Origin: a virus
IMG/VR virus record: IMGVR_UViG_3300042894_008338
Coordinates: 1 to 62,401 of that record
Reading direction: 5' to 3' (one strand)
Length of the DNA stretch: 62,401 bases
This document shows, one piece after another, positions 8,145 to 16,099 of this stretch. Numbering within the stretch: position 1 is the stretch's first letter; each line of letters starts with the position of its first letter. Below the pieces are notes generated by a model. The model was not told where the DNA came from and made no database searches. It saw only the letters and a program-made list of their open reading frames with translations. A program made the position numbers and the translations under genes.

Positions 8145-8741
8145 TCATTTCTTTTCAGTGGTTTTAGGTGCTTCTTTAGGGGCTTCTGGGGCCTTTGGCT
8201 CTAGTTTTGGGTTCTTGATCAACTCGATATTTTTGCGGCGCTGTTCGGCCTCATCGAGAGCCTTATTGAATTGTTGAGACTCCATATCAATCTGCTTATC
8301 TTGTTGATATTTGAAAGCAGCGTTTTCACGGGCACTGGCTGGACATCCCATGTCTTCTGTTGCTCTGTGGTATCCGCTGATGTATGCGGATTCTTCGACA
8401 ATTGCGAGTTGTCCCATTCCCCGATAATAGCCTTCGTGCCAGATTGCGCTTGTTTGGTTTTGTTCTGGTGGAATGTTCATACTAGCTGCGACCATTCCTT
8501 CGACACGACCAGTATTACGAGCAACTTCTGAGATATTGTCTCTGAGTTCGCTCATACGGGACATAATTACATCATTGAGACTATCGCTCATGATTGATTC
8601 TTTTTGCTTAACAAGTTCATTGATCGTCTTGATACGTTCGATCTGTTCTTGTTGTATGATATTGTAACCTATGCTGCCTGTTGCGGCGATGGCTATAAAA
8701 ACACCGATCCAGTTACCAGACCTAGAGAAGAAGCGGTTCAT
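8145..8741 (-). CDS. Membrane-anchored coiled-coil hypothetical protein
   Basis: 198 residues; ribosome site GAGGGAACAC precedes ATG 8741. One membrane span near 9-28 (WIGVFIAIAATGSIGYNII), then a long charged helical region (30-175) and a Lys/Pro/Glu-rich tail (PKAPEAPKEAPKTTEKK). Single-pass protein with a large soluble domain; side of membrane unclear. GC content is higher than most neighbours. A hairpin with an AUGGA loop lies just upstream (8762-8783). Confidence 0.65.
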   Translation of the reverse strand: MNRFFSRSGNWIGVFIAIAATGSIGYNIIQQEQIERIKTINELVKQKESIMSDSLNDVIMSRMSELRDNISEVARNTGRVEGMVAASMNIPPEQNQTSAIWHEGYYRGMGQLAIVEESAYISGYHRATEDMGCPASARENAAFKYQQDKQIDMESQQFNKALDEAEQRRKNIELIKNPKLEPKAPEAPKEAPKTTEKK

Positions 8742-8761
8742 GTGTTCCCTCGATTGAAGAG

Positions 8762-8783
8762 TAGGCGATTTCCATGTCGCCTA
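8762..8783 (-). promoter_or_regulatory. 5'-UTR hairpin with GGA in the loop (possible CsrA site)
   Basis: Seven-base-pair stem TAGGCGA / TCGCCTA on the leftward transcript with loop CATGGAAA, about 20 bases ahead of the start of the gene at 8741. A loop-exposed A(U)GGA is the core of known CsrA sites, and this window encodes a CsrA. The link is inference. Confidence 0.35.
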
Positions 8784-8834
8784 ATGCATGAAGTTACTTG
8801 TTTTTTTTAATATTGCAAGAAAAATTTTAAGTTT

Positions 8835-9257
8835 TTATTTTTTTTTAATTCTTGTTCTTCGTTTAAGTTGAGATTCTCCATGAGAGTCAATTTTTTTCTT
8901 ATCCATAAATTCGTCTGTATTTTCGAGTGCTGTTTCGGCTTGTTTTACATATTTAGTTTCGATTTCTGCTGTGAATATGGTTACTAGGCTACCGAGTGAG
9001 GGTAGTTCATCTTGATTGTTTACTAATTGTAGGACAACAGAGCCAGTATTTTTAAGTTCTTCTTCTAGTTGTTCTGATGTGTAATTGTGTAAATTATCAG
9101 GATAGAATTCATCTCTTCTCCATTGAATTTGCCAATTGCCAGAATATTGTTGCCCTTTTTCAGATTTTAGAGCGGATTCGGCTAAAACTATCGCACTTGC
9201 TGCGCTTTTACGTTCTTTAGGAACAGGATCAAAGCCCAGATGAACGAAGCAATTCAT
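8835..9257 (-). CDS. Hypothetical protein, basic C-terminus
   Basis: 140 residues from ATG 9257 (MNCFVHLGFDPVP), chosen because GGAGG lies 5-6 bases upstream; it overlaps the stop of the upstream gene. The C-terminus (SQLKRRTRIKKK) is strongly basic. No motif recognised. Translationally coupled with the cysteine-containing protein before it. Confidence 0.6.
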   Translation of the reverse strand: MNCFVHLGFDPVPKERKSAASAIVLAESALKSEKGQQYSGNWQIQWRRDEFYPDNLHNYTSEQLEEELKNTGSVVLQLVNNQDELPSLGSLVTIFTAEIETKYVKQAETALENTDEFMDKKKIDSHGESQLKRRTRIKKK

Positions 9258-9520
9258 TTTTCCTCCGTGTTTTGTGAACACATTATTTGTGCATCATGGC
9301 CGATATATTCCTTCATGTATTGTTGAATATCAACATTAACATCCTTATTTCGACAATCAGGGCATACAGCGCACTTATAGGTATATAGTGTTCTGTATGC
9401 AGGAGGCAAGTGAGTATTTTCAATCAATCTGAACAACTCACAAGAATCTTTCCATTTTAAACAAAAAATGCATTGTGTGAATCTTGGTTGTTTATTGAAT
9501 TGCAATTCTATGTTGAACAT
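9254..9520 (-). CDS. Small putative zinc-binding protein
   Basis: 88 residues. Two cysteine pairs, C-I-F-C (about 18-21) and C-A-V-C-P-D-C (about 50-56), plus C27, could hold zinc. Its stop overlaps the start of the downstream gene (ATGA). Ribosome site AAGGTG upstream of ATG 9520. No family recognised. Confidence 0.6.
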   Translation of the reverse strand: MFNIELQFNKQPRFTQCIFCLKWKDSCELFRLIENTHLPPAYRTLYTYKCAVCPDCRNKDVNVDIQQYMKEYIGHDAQIMCSQNTEEK

Positions 9521-9538
9521 TCAATCACCTTTTGAAAT

Positions 9539-9976
9539 TTAGTCTTGAGGCATTCCTTCCATCTTTATGTATAGCATATTAGGTGGCGCAAGGAAATAAC
9601 TGTTTAGATAAGGGCATATCCAAGCGGACTGCCCGGGAATTATTCCCTTCAGGTTTAGTTCAATGATCTTGTAGACCCATCCGTCAAATTTTTGTTCTAC
9701 ATATTCAAATTGAACATCAGCATTGGGAAAATAATTTTGTGAGAATAAAAGGTAGAAGCCTTTTTGGGGTTCTTTAATATTTTTTTGTTGACATCCGAGA
9801 TTAATTAATCTATCAGCGCCAACAATTAGTGGTCCGAGAACATATTCTGTGAAATTCGCTGGGGCCATATCGTATAATTTGCCATCTTTTTCAAATACCC
9901 AGCGTCCTTTTTCTTGTTTGCATTTGAGAACATTGACGCCGATCTTGTCAAAATCAGTCATGTCTGTCGTTGCCAT
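9539..9976 (-). CDS. Hypothetical protein
   Basis: 145 residues, starts MATTDMTDFDKIGVNVLKCK. Mixed alpha/beta composition with several aromatic residues; the C-terminal part (SAWICPYLNSYFLAPP) is distinctive. It has the look of small planctomycete families with a W/F-rich core, but I cannot name one. Follows in the leftward run of small genes, 19 bases before the next one. Confidence 0.6.
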   Translation of the reverse strand: MATTDMTDFDKIGVNVLKCKQEKGRWVFEKDGKLYDMAPANFTEYVLGPLIVGADRLINLGCQQKNIKEPQKGFYLLFSQNYFPNADVQFEYVEQKFDGWVYKIIELNLKGIIPGQSAWICPYLNSYFLAPPNMLYIKMEGMPQD

Positions 9977-10036
9977 TTGTGTTTATCCGTGTGTAACTCA
10001 GCATCAAAGCCTATTATGCAATAAAAATGTGGTCAG

Positions 10037-10501
10037 TCAAGAAAAATAATTGATGTCATGTTTGTTGTATACAAGAAATTCAATCTGTTTCTTTTTACTA
10101 TAAGCATGAATTTCCACATCAATATTTAAATTTATTTGTGAATTATATCTAATAAACCTTTTAGTTTCAAGCATAGCTTCGTAGAGATTTGGCGTAGAGA
10201 AGACAAATGGTTGTTTTTCGTATTCTTCCAAAACAATTCGTTCTGGGACAGATAGGTCCGCTCTATCTGCGTAGCGTTTTCCTGTAACGAAATAAATATT
10301 CCACTCTAACGGCATCAATGATTTAAGAGCTTTTTTAATATCGCTTATTATGTTTTTGTCTTTGTTTTCACCTTGTATTTCTTTTGTTATTTCCGCAGGA
10401 AATCTGAATTCACTGTCATCGTAGCAGTGTCTTTTAGCGTTGTAGGCAAAAATTTTTTTACCGTAAACATTTAATTTTTCTTCAACAAAAAAAATATTCA
10501 T
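10037..10501 (-). CDS. Hypothetical protein, member A of a triplicated family
   Basis: 154 residues. Residues around 80-100 (LMPLEWNIYFVTGKRYADR) align with the same region of the two upstream neighbours (HPILWKIKFLDSKRYAS and SIPLIWKIFFTIPNRI), each followed by an acidic D-x-S/D-I-D-like stretch, an E-x(6)-Q-Y/F-like helix and a proline near the end. The three are divergent tandem paralogues. Function unknown. Confidence 0.6.
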   Translation of the reverse strand: MNIFFVEEKLNVYGKKIFAYNAKRHCYDDSEFRFPAEITKEIQGENKDKNIISDIKKALKSLMPLEWNIYFVTGKRYADRADLSVPERIVLEEYEKQPFVFSTPNLYEAMLETKRFIRYNSQINLNIDVEIHAYSKKKQIEFLVYNKHDINYFS

Positions 10502-10526
10502 TATTTCTAAAGCCTTGAATTGATTG

Positions 10527-11180
10527 TCAAAATTTTTGATCAGTGTAAGGTTGTTTCATTTTTATTGAAATTAATTTAGGTATATTTTTGACAGTTGCCC
10601 AAGAAACCTTTTTCCCTTTGTATTGCATGGAATATTTATGACCTGATATTTCCATCTTTGGTGGATTAAGTGATATTGACGCATATTGTTGCCGAATTGT
10701 TTCTACTATTACACAAGCATCTGCGAAAGAAATAGTATTGATTATTTTATTAGAATCAAAGTTTATTTTATATTTTAAATTAATTGGCTTAACATCTATG
10801 TCATGCTCTGAAGCATACCTTTTGGAGTCAAGAAATTTAATTTTCCAAAGTATTGGATGCTGATCATATATTTGCTTATCTATTTCTGCGACGATAGACA
10901 AAAACATATACCTTTGAGAATCTTTGACGCTGAGTCCATCTTTTTTATTTTCTTTTATTAAAATGTATTCATTATATTCTGAATGATATTTTTTAACGAA
11001 ACAATCGACATCTTTAAGAATGCTGGAATTGTGTTTTGATGCTAAATTATTTTTATTTGAAACCCAGTTATCAGAATTGTCAATTATTATGTCTTCGCCA
11101 TTATTTTTGATAATTTTTTTGGCAAATTTTTTAATTTCATTTTCATACAATCTTGCTTGTTCATGTGGGTTCATTGTCAT
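10527..11180 (-). CDS. Hypothetical protein, member B of a triplicated family
   Basis: 217 residues from ATG 11180 (or ATG 11174, which has better spacing from GGTGA). Central motif HPILWKIKFLDSKRYASEHDID, quoted here in part, matches the neighbours' P-L-x-W-K/N-I-x-F core; the downstream helix IRQQYASISLNPPKMEI matches LKKQYEKIGLQLPEIIV of member C. Start overlaps the stop of member C by about 20 bases, so the two are co-translated. Function unknown. Confidence 0.6.
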   Translation of the reverse strand: MTMNPHEQARLYENEIKKFAKKIIKNNGEDIIIDNSDNWVSNKNNLASKHNSSILKDVDCFVKKYHSEYNEYILIKENKKDGLSVKDSQRYMFLSIVAEIDKQIYDQHPILWKIKFLDSKRYASEHDIDVKPINLKYKINFDSNKIINTISFADACVIVETIRQQYASISLNPPKMEISGHKYSMQYKGKKVSWATVKNIPKLISIKMKQPYTDQKF

Positions 11181-11847
11181 CTTTCACCATAAATTTTTCA
11201 ACAGTGATATAATCAGGAACAATATACCATCCAATTTCACGATTTTGCTTAAAGGATTTTACAATTATTTCTGGTAATTGTAAACCAATTTTTTCATATT
11301 GTTTTTTTAATTTTTCTTTAGCACTTATGGCCCTGATAGGAGAATTAAACAAAACCTCATCATTTTTATCAAAATCAATGAATTTTGGGTCAAAATCAAT
11401 GTCATCTTTGACAACAATTCTATTGGGAATGGTGAAAAATATTTTCCAAATTAAAGGAATGGATGAAATTAAATAATTAGATAAAGATTTACGAAAATCG
11501 TCTAGCATTCTATTTTCTGATCTTGTTTTGTCGTTAGTGGAAAAAATACGTTGACGATGAATGCTCGTAAAGCTTGAAAATTTTATTTCTGATTCTATAA
11601 AATCAATCATTTCTGGAGGGCAAAATCCCAAAATGTTTTCAAAAAAAATCATTTCATCTTCTGGAGATGTTTTTTTTAATCCAACTTCAAGATAGAATTT
11701 CCACAATTTTGTCTCGACATTATTAATTGAAATTTTTCTTTCCAAAAATGAAATGCAAAAAGATCGTAGATTCTTTTGCACCATAGATGCAATAAAGCCA
11801 TCGTACAAAGACTCAATGCTGTATTCTGTATTATATATTCTTTTCAT
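11161..11847 (-). CDS. Hypothetical protein, member C of a triplicated family
   Basis: 228 residues from ATG 11847; a GTG four codons upstream is possible. Shares the SIPLIWKIFFTIPNR core and the QYEKIGLQLPEI segment with the next two genes downstream. N-terminal 110 residues are helical and unmatched. Starts the three-gene leftward operon just 3' of a strong terminator (11874-11909) that isolates it from the gene further upstream. Function unknown. Confidence 0.6.
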   Translation of the reverse strand: MKRIYNTEYSIESLYDGFIASMVQKNLRSFCISFLERKISINNVETKLWKFYLEVGLKKTSPEDEMIFFENILGFCPPEMIDFIESEIKFSSFTSIHRQRIFSTNDKTRSENRMLDDFRKSLSNYLISSIPLIWKIFFTIPNRIVVKDDIDFDPKFIDFDKNDEVLFNSPIRAISAKEKLKKQYEKIGLQLPEIIVKSFKQNREIGWYIVPDYITVEKFMVKDDNEPT

Positions 11848-11873
11848 GGATTGAATCACCAGTCAAAAGAAAA

Positions 11874-11909
11874 AGGACAAGAATTACAGTTATAAGCAAT
11901 TCTTGTCCT
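11874..11909 (-). terminator. Rho-independent terminator
   Basis: Twelve-base-pair perfect stem AGGACAAGAATT / AATTCTTGTCCT, 12-base loop, followed on the leftward strand by TTTTCTTTT. Ends the transcript of the exported protein at 11917-12366. Confidence 0.85.
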
Positions 11910-11916
11910 CAATAAT

Positions 11917-12366
11917 TTACTTGAACTTAACAGCCATTTCCACAGGCTTGAGGTAGAATTGAACTATTGATGCTTCCTGAACTTCAAGGATTCTATCTAG
12001 ATTAACTTCGTTCTTGCTTGAGACTGTATGTGCTCTCAAAACATATCCTTCTGGTATTGGCATTTTAATGTCAATACTAGCAGATAGCCATTTATTGTCA
12101 TCTGTAAAAAATACACAAGATGCAATCCCTGCTTGATCAAAACGGGTTATTGTCTTGTTGTCTTTTTTTTCATATCGCACAATAAAAACTGGAGTTTCCT
12201 TGAATTCCTTCATGATCTTATCAGCAGCATTCCTTTTATAGAAAATCTTTTCCGATTCATTAATCGGACTCACTCCAATAGTCTCGATTTTCATAAATGG
12301 TAAGACTGCGCTTATCTTATCGGTTTTTACTTGTTGACTGAGGCATAAGAAAATCAAGAAAAACAT
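11917..12366 (-). CDS. Probable exported hypothetical protein
   Basis: 149 residues. A short hydrophobic start (MFFLIFLCLSQQV) looks like a signal peptide, followed by a soluble mixed domain with no cysteine pairs or known motif. Ribosome site AAGGAGAATTT precedes ATG 12366. Flanked by terminators on both sides (12387-12418 upstream, 11874-11909 downstream), so it is a single-gene transcript. Function unknown. Confidence 0.65.
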   Translation of the reverse strand: MFFLIFLCLSQQVKTDKISAVLPFMKIETIGVSPINESEKIFYKRNAADKIMKEFKETPVFIVRYEKKDNKTITRFDQAGIASCVFFTDDNKWLSASIDIKMPIPEGYVLRAHTVSSKNEVNLDRILEVQEASIVQFYLKPVEMAVKFK

Positions 12367-12386
12367 AAATTCTCCTTAAATAAAAA

Positions 12387-12418
12387 CTTTAGGCAGGCTT
12401 TTGAGGGCCTGCCTAAAG
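12387..12418 (-). terminator. Rho-independent terminator
   Basis: Twelve-base-pair stem CTTTAGGCAGGC / GCCTGCCTAAAG with an 8-base loop, followed on the leftward strand by TTTTTA. Ends the transcript of the gene 12432-12704. Confidence 0.88.
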
Positions 12419-12431
12419 CTTTTATGCTGTA

Positions 12432-12704
12432 TTACTTCTTTTCTTGAATTACTACAGAGGTGTTACGAGGTTTCCACTTTCCGAAAAGACCCCGCTTTTC
12501 TTCAACAACCAGAGTTGCTGGTGATGTGCTGGTCTTGGTCACTACTTCAGTCTTGAGAACTTCGACTGGACTTGTGACGATTCGATAACGGCTTGGTTTG
12601 GCTACGACGACAACTTCAGTTGTCTTAGCCGCCTGAGCCTTCTCGTCGCCAGCGAAGGCGACAGAAGCAGCGAGAATTCCGAAACCAGCAATAATCTTCT
12701 TCAT
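12432..12704 (-). CDS. Small exported valine/threonine-rich protein
   Basis: 90 residues from ATG 12704, chosen because GGAG lies 7 bases upstream (an in-frame TTG further up contains that site). Residues 1-18 (MKKIIAGFGILAASVAFA) are a clear Sec signal peptide with an AFA cleavage site. The mature part repeats Val/Thr/Lys strings (EVVVVAKP, EVVTKTST) and ends basic. Such short exported proteins are common in planctomycetes. It has its own sigma-70-type promoter (12760-12788) and terminator, pointing to strong independent expression. Relatively GC-rich. Function unknown. Confidence 0.75.
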   Translation of the reverse strand: MKKIIAGFGILAASVAFAGDEKAQAAKTTEVVVVAKPSRYRIVTSPVEVLKTEVVTKTSTSPATLVVEEKRGLFGKWKPRNTSVVIQEKK

Positions 12705-12759
12705 GAGAAACTCCAAATTGCGCCAAGTTCGTCAACCGTGACATTTATGGCACAGAATC

Positions 12760-12788
12760 AATATACCGTAATTTCAATCAAGTAGCAA
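12760..12788 (-). promoter_or_regulatory. Sigma-70-type promoter
   Basis: On the leftward strand, TTGCTA (-35) and TATATT (-10) with 17 bases between, about 56 bases upstream of the start at 12704. Confidence 0.55.
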
Positions 12789-13019
12789 CTACTTTTTTAA
12801 CTGTTCATCGATCTGATTCACGAGATCATTAAAACTAAGTATTTGACAATCTTCACGGAGCTTAACATTAAAATGGTCTTCGACACAGAATAATATATCC
12901 ATCATGTCTAAGCTATCAAGAGACTTGAAGTTTTCATCCCATTCTCTTATATCTTTGACTGGTCCAACACACAATCTATCGGTTAATAGCTTGGAAACAA
13001 TATCACTAGTATCATCCAT
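12789..13019 (-). CDS. acpP-like: Acyl carrier protein
   Basis: 76 residues from ATG 13019 (an in-frame TTG sits three codons upstream). Size, acidity and the D35-S36-L37-D38 motif in FKSLDSLDMMDILFCVEDHF (helix II of ACPs) identify it; S36 should receive the 4'-phosphopantetheine arm. It carries activated acyl or aminoacyl groups as thioesters in the cytoplasm. No fatty-acid or polyketide enzyme is nearby, but a PaaK/CapK-like adenylating enzyme lies 29 kb away (41675-42709) and could be a partner; this is inference. An ACP on a phage genome is rare. Confidence 0.82.
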   Translation of the reverse strand: MDDTSDIVSKLLTDRLCVGPVKDIREWDENFKSLDSLDMMDILFCVEDHFNVKLREDCQILSFNDLVNQIDEQLKK

Positions 13020-13110
13020 AATGTCCAAATCCTTAAAATAATTGTCAATACACTTGAGCGAAAAGATTTTTAATCGAAGCGACTTAATTTTACAACAAAA
13101 ATATTCATTA

Positions 13111-14013
13111 TTAATCTTTGTTGGTCAACTCAGAAATTAATTTGGCGATTGCAACTTCTTTCGCTTTTGCTTCGACTTCAACAGTTATTTTCTGTTCAAG
13201 CCAAAAACGAGGGAAATCACTAGCATTGATATAATCATGATGACTTCTTTCATCTAAATGATCATAACCGCTGATAGGACTCGAAATATGGAAAAGAGGT
13301 TCTCTATTCCATGTCTTGATAGCAAGATCAGTGGCCTCTGAACAAGAAAACTCATCTGGATTGCAACGATGATGGTGAACATCGTAAACAAGAGGAATTC
13401 CTATATTATCACAGAGAGGTAATAAATCACTTGGAGTATAACTGACATCATCATTCTCAACAGTGAGAAGTTTTCTCGCCCTATAACTTAGCTTACTGAA
13501 ATTATGGGCGAATAATTTCAAGGCTTCTTCCTTTCCATTGACGGCTGATCCTCCATGGATGTTAACGACATCTGCTCCGACCCATTCAGCAACTTCTGAC
13601 TGATATTCGATTTCTTTGATACTTGCTTCGTTTACATCAGGATAGATGGAATTTAGTAGCACAAACTGATCAGGATGAAATGTTGTCCTCACGTCATTAT
13701 CTTTTGCGTACTGACCAGCTTTGACGAAAGCTGAAATGATTTCCTTGTAGTCTGGTATTTCCTCAATCTTATATCCAGCCTGAGGATGTGTCTTGATTGG
13801 AAGGATTCGGCTATTGATTCGGAAGCATCCTATATTATTCTTTTTACAAAAAATTAAGGCTTCCATGAGTGACTTGGTATTTTCCAAGCAGAGAGACGAA
13901 ATCTTTTTAAGTGCTTCTTGTCGATCAAGCTTAAGAATGTGCGTGACCGTAGTGGTGCGGAATTTGATTGGTTCTTGGAAGAAAACGCAACAAAGGCCAA
14001 AGCGAATATTCAT
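13111..14013 (-). CDS. uvsE: UV damage endonuclease UvsE/UVDE
   Basis: 300 residues from ATG 14013 (MNIRFGLCC), with AGGA upstream; longer reading would run into the divergent gene. Family signatures: FGLCCVFF at the start, CFRINSRILPIKTHP, TTFHPDQFVLLNS, VVNIHGGSAVNGKEEAL, LTVENDDVSYTPSDLLPLC, VYDVHHHRCNP. The His, Glu and Asp residues in these blocks bind the metal cluster of the TIM barrel. The enzyme nicks DNA 5' of UV photoproducts and other lesions, starting excision repair. Length is close to bacterial UvsE (about 300-320). Divergent from a small membrane protein gene with about 27 bases between starts. Confidence 0.93.
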   Translation of the reverse strand: MNIRFGLCCVFFQEPIKFRTTTVTHILKLDRQEALKKISSLCLENTKSLMEALIFCKKNNIGCFRINSRILPIKTHPQAGYKIEEIPDYKEIISAFVKAGQYAKDNDVRTTFHPDQFVLLNSIYPDVNEASIKEIEYQSEVAEWVGADVVNIHGGSAVNGKEEALKLFAHNFSKLSYRARKLLTVENDDVSYTPSDLLPLCDNIGIPLVYDVHHHRCNPDEFSCSEATDLAIKTWNREPLFHISSPISGYDHLDERSHHDYINASDFPRFWLEQKITVEVEAKAKEVAIAKLISELTNKD

Positions 14014-14040
14014 GTTCATCCTAAATATAAGGGGGTGAAA

Positions 14041-14277
14041 ATGCGTGACACAATCTTTTTCATAGTTGGGTTGATCATTGTCTTTGCCATGGGTTTCGCA
14101 GGAATTTACGATTACTATTTGTTTGTAACAAATCAAACAACTTTTTCAACAGCAGTCCGTGAATATACAGCAATCAACGCCGACAGACCGTGCCTATTTG
14201 TTTTTATAGGCACAGTCATTGGATTAATTGTCGGTCTTATTTTAGGCTTCATACTTGGGCATTTATTCTGGACATGA
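14041..14277 (+). CDS. Small two-span membrane protein
   Basis: 78 residues from ATG 14041, preceded by a very strong ribosome site (AAGGGGGTGAAA). Longer in-frame starts upstream run antisense through uvsE and lack such a site. Two membrane spans (about 4-25 and 51-76), the second rich in glycine (GLIVGLILGFILGHLF). Its 3' end overlaps the convergent sigma-like gene by 29 bases. Not recognised; holin-like size but no further support. Confidence 0.65.
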   Translation: MRDTIFFIVGLIIVFAMGFAGIYDYYLFVTNQTTFSTAVREYTAINADRPCLFVFIGTVIGLIVGLILGFILGHLFWT

Positions 14278-15214
14278 CCGATGCAACCTTTCGTTTGGCA
14301 GATTCAAAAATTTGGGTAATCATTTGACGATGATATTTTTTCCCTGTTTTTTGTGAAAAATTATTTTTAGAGATATCAGTCTGCCAACCGTAATATGGAT
14401 TCATACTGGACTCAATGATTTCCCTTTCGATGGGACTTAAATTGCTCATGTCGAGAATTTCCTTGACGCTAATGTTCTGAACAAACAGTTCATTTTCATC
14501 AATTTCTCTAGACTCACTGCCATAGCAGCTATAATCGCTATTTTCATCATTGTCACCTCCGCTTGTTAAAACACTTGCATTAACTACTTTTCGTAAAATA
14601 TCACGAAGATGATTAGAATCATCTTCTGATAGGTTCATAGACTCAATGATTTCATCATTGGTTGCACTTTGATTGCAAATTTTCTTCTTCTGTTTGTTAA
14701 AAGCCCACATGAGCTTCTGCCCAGACTGCATGACATGGCTGAGATTGCAGCCTTGCTCATTGATCACCTTATTCATGTGACGTTTAAGCGACAAGAACAA
14801 AAGAGTTGTCAAGTTTCCCGATTCGGCATTCCACTGATACATAATTTCAAAGGTCTTGATGAAACATTCTTGGACCATATCCTGAAAAGTAAGTGAGGTT
14901 TTTTTGCAATAATTGCTCCACTCGTGAGCAATCTTACGAGCCATGGCGGAATAATTTTCCAGCACAACATGTTCAATGTTATGATTACCGAGAGCAGGAA
15001 TAGGCTGACGAAGCTGTGCTATCCTAGCAGCATCATCGATCAATTCCTGTTTACGGTCTTCATCTACGGGCAGTGAACTGACATCATTGAAAATCTTGGT
15101 GCGTAGTTCACGATGCTTCATTCCTTTGAACACATTGCTCCACTTTCTGATTAACACGTTGATTTCATTCAGGGTTGCATGAACGATGGCCTTCTGATTA
15201 TTGCTAAGACTCAT
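14249..15214 (-). CDS. Sigma-70-like RNA polymerase sigma factor
   Basis: 321 residues, ribosome site CAGGAG before ATG 15214. Residues about 85-150 (MARKIAHEWSNYC...FQDMVQECFIKTFEIMYQW...LTTLLFLSLKRHMNKVINEQG) follow sigma region 2 (2.1-2.4 pattern). A short acidic linker follows, then LSPIEREIIESSMNP and the terminal helices (about 255-315) as a degenerate region 4. No region 1.1. Would direct host or phage RNA polymerase to phage promoters; an anti-sigma or inactive role cannot be excluded. One of four sigma-like genes in the window. Confidence 0.7.
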   Translation of the reverse strand: MSLSNNQKAIVHATLNEINVLIRKWSNVFKGMKHRELRTKIFNDVSSLPVDEDRKQELIDDAARIAQLRQPIPALGNHNIEHVVLENYSAMARKIAHEWSNYCKKTSLTFQDMVQECFIKTFEIMYQWNAESGNLTTLLFLSLKRHMNKVINEQGCNLSHVMQSGQKLMWAFNKQKKKICNQSATNDEIIESMNLSEDDSNHLRDILRKVVNASVLTSGGDNDENSDYSCYGSESREIDENELFVQNISVKEILDMSNLSPIEREIIESSMNPYYGWQTDISKNNFSQKTGKKYHRQMITQIFESAKRKVASVMSRINAQV

Positions 15215-15326
15215 TGCACGGACTCCTGTGAGTTAGCGGAAATAAATCCGCCGATAAACGGCCCCAAATTACCAATCGTACAGGCAAGTACGAAGTTATA
15301 AGCAATTCCTAAGCCTCAAAAAAATC

Positions 15327-16097
15327 ATGAAAATCATACATATGCTCATGGGAAAACAACAACTACTACTACTGTCTATGCCAAACAATGGTTCGGATTG
15401 GTTGGCTGACACATTAATCAATTCGCAAGATGGTGTCAAATATTCGAGAGAATTTTTTAACCCCGCAACAAACCATGAATTTGCGGACAAACTAAACGAA
15501 GCATTCGGAAGTGAATATATCATAAGCTATAAAAATATAATGACATGTGATAATAATAAGTGTTTAGATGTTTTTGTTAATACTTGGAATAAAAAAAAAT
15601 ATAATTTTACCAAGGAAAATTATTCTTGTGCTAAGGTTTCATTTTTTAAAAATCATTTTAATTGTTTTGCTTTGGTTAGAAGTATTAAAGAATCTTTTCC
15701 TTGTAGCAGGAGGACTTCGGTAAATTATTGGTATCTTTCTATTTATCAATCTATAATTGACAACAAGGGTATTTTGCCGTATTTGATTCAATCAAAAATT
15801 GATCATTTTATTAGTAAAACTAAAAAAATTGAAGAAAAAGTTATATTTGCTTATTGCATTTACCGTGAAATATTTTTGTCGGAATGTCAAAAAAATTCAG
15901 TTCCAGTTTTGGATTATAAATTTTTAATGGAAAAAAATGAGTTGGAGATTTGTGATTACTTAAAAAAAATCAATATTCCGTTGAATTATGATGCATGGGC
16001 AAAAGAAGTGTTTGAAACAAGAAAGTATAACAAGCGTGACTTTAAAACATTGAAATGTGATTGGGTAATTGAAGATTATTGTTCAATTATGGTTTGA
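15327..16097 (+). CDS. Sulfotransferase-like protein
   Basis: 256 residues. LLLLSMPNNGSDWLADTL (near residues 13-30) resembles the PAPS 5'-phosphosulfate loop (S-x-P-R-S-G-S-T-W-L) of sulfotransferases, with Asn replacing the usual Arg and Asp replacing Thr, and FALVRSIKESFPCSRR resembles the 3'-phosphate-binding R-x(7)-S segment. The catalytic base is not obvious. The start is uncertain (ATG 15327 or 15348; no good ribosome site). If active it would sulfate a glycan or small molecule. Family call is moderate. Confidence 0.5.
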   Translation: MKIIHMLMGKQQLLLLSMPNNGSDWLADTLINSQDGVKYSREFFNPATNHEFADKLNEAFGSEYIISYKNIMTCDNNKCLDVFVNTWNKKKYNFTKENYSCAKVSFFKNHFNCFALVRSIKESFPCSRRTSVNYWYLSIYQSIIDNKGILPYLIQSKIDHFISKTKKIEEKVIFAYCIYREIFLSECQKNSVPVLDYKFLMEKNELEICDYLKKINIPLNYDAWAKEVFETRKYNKRDFKTLKCDWVIEDYCSIMV

Positions 16098-16099
16098 TA

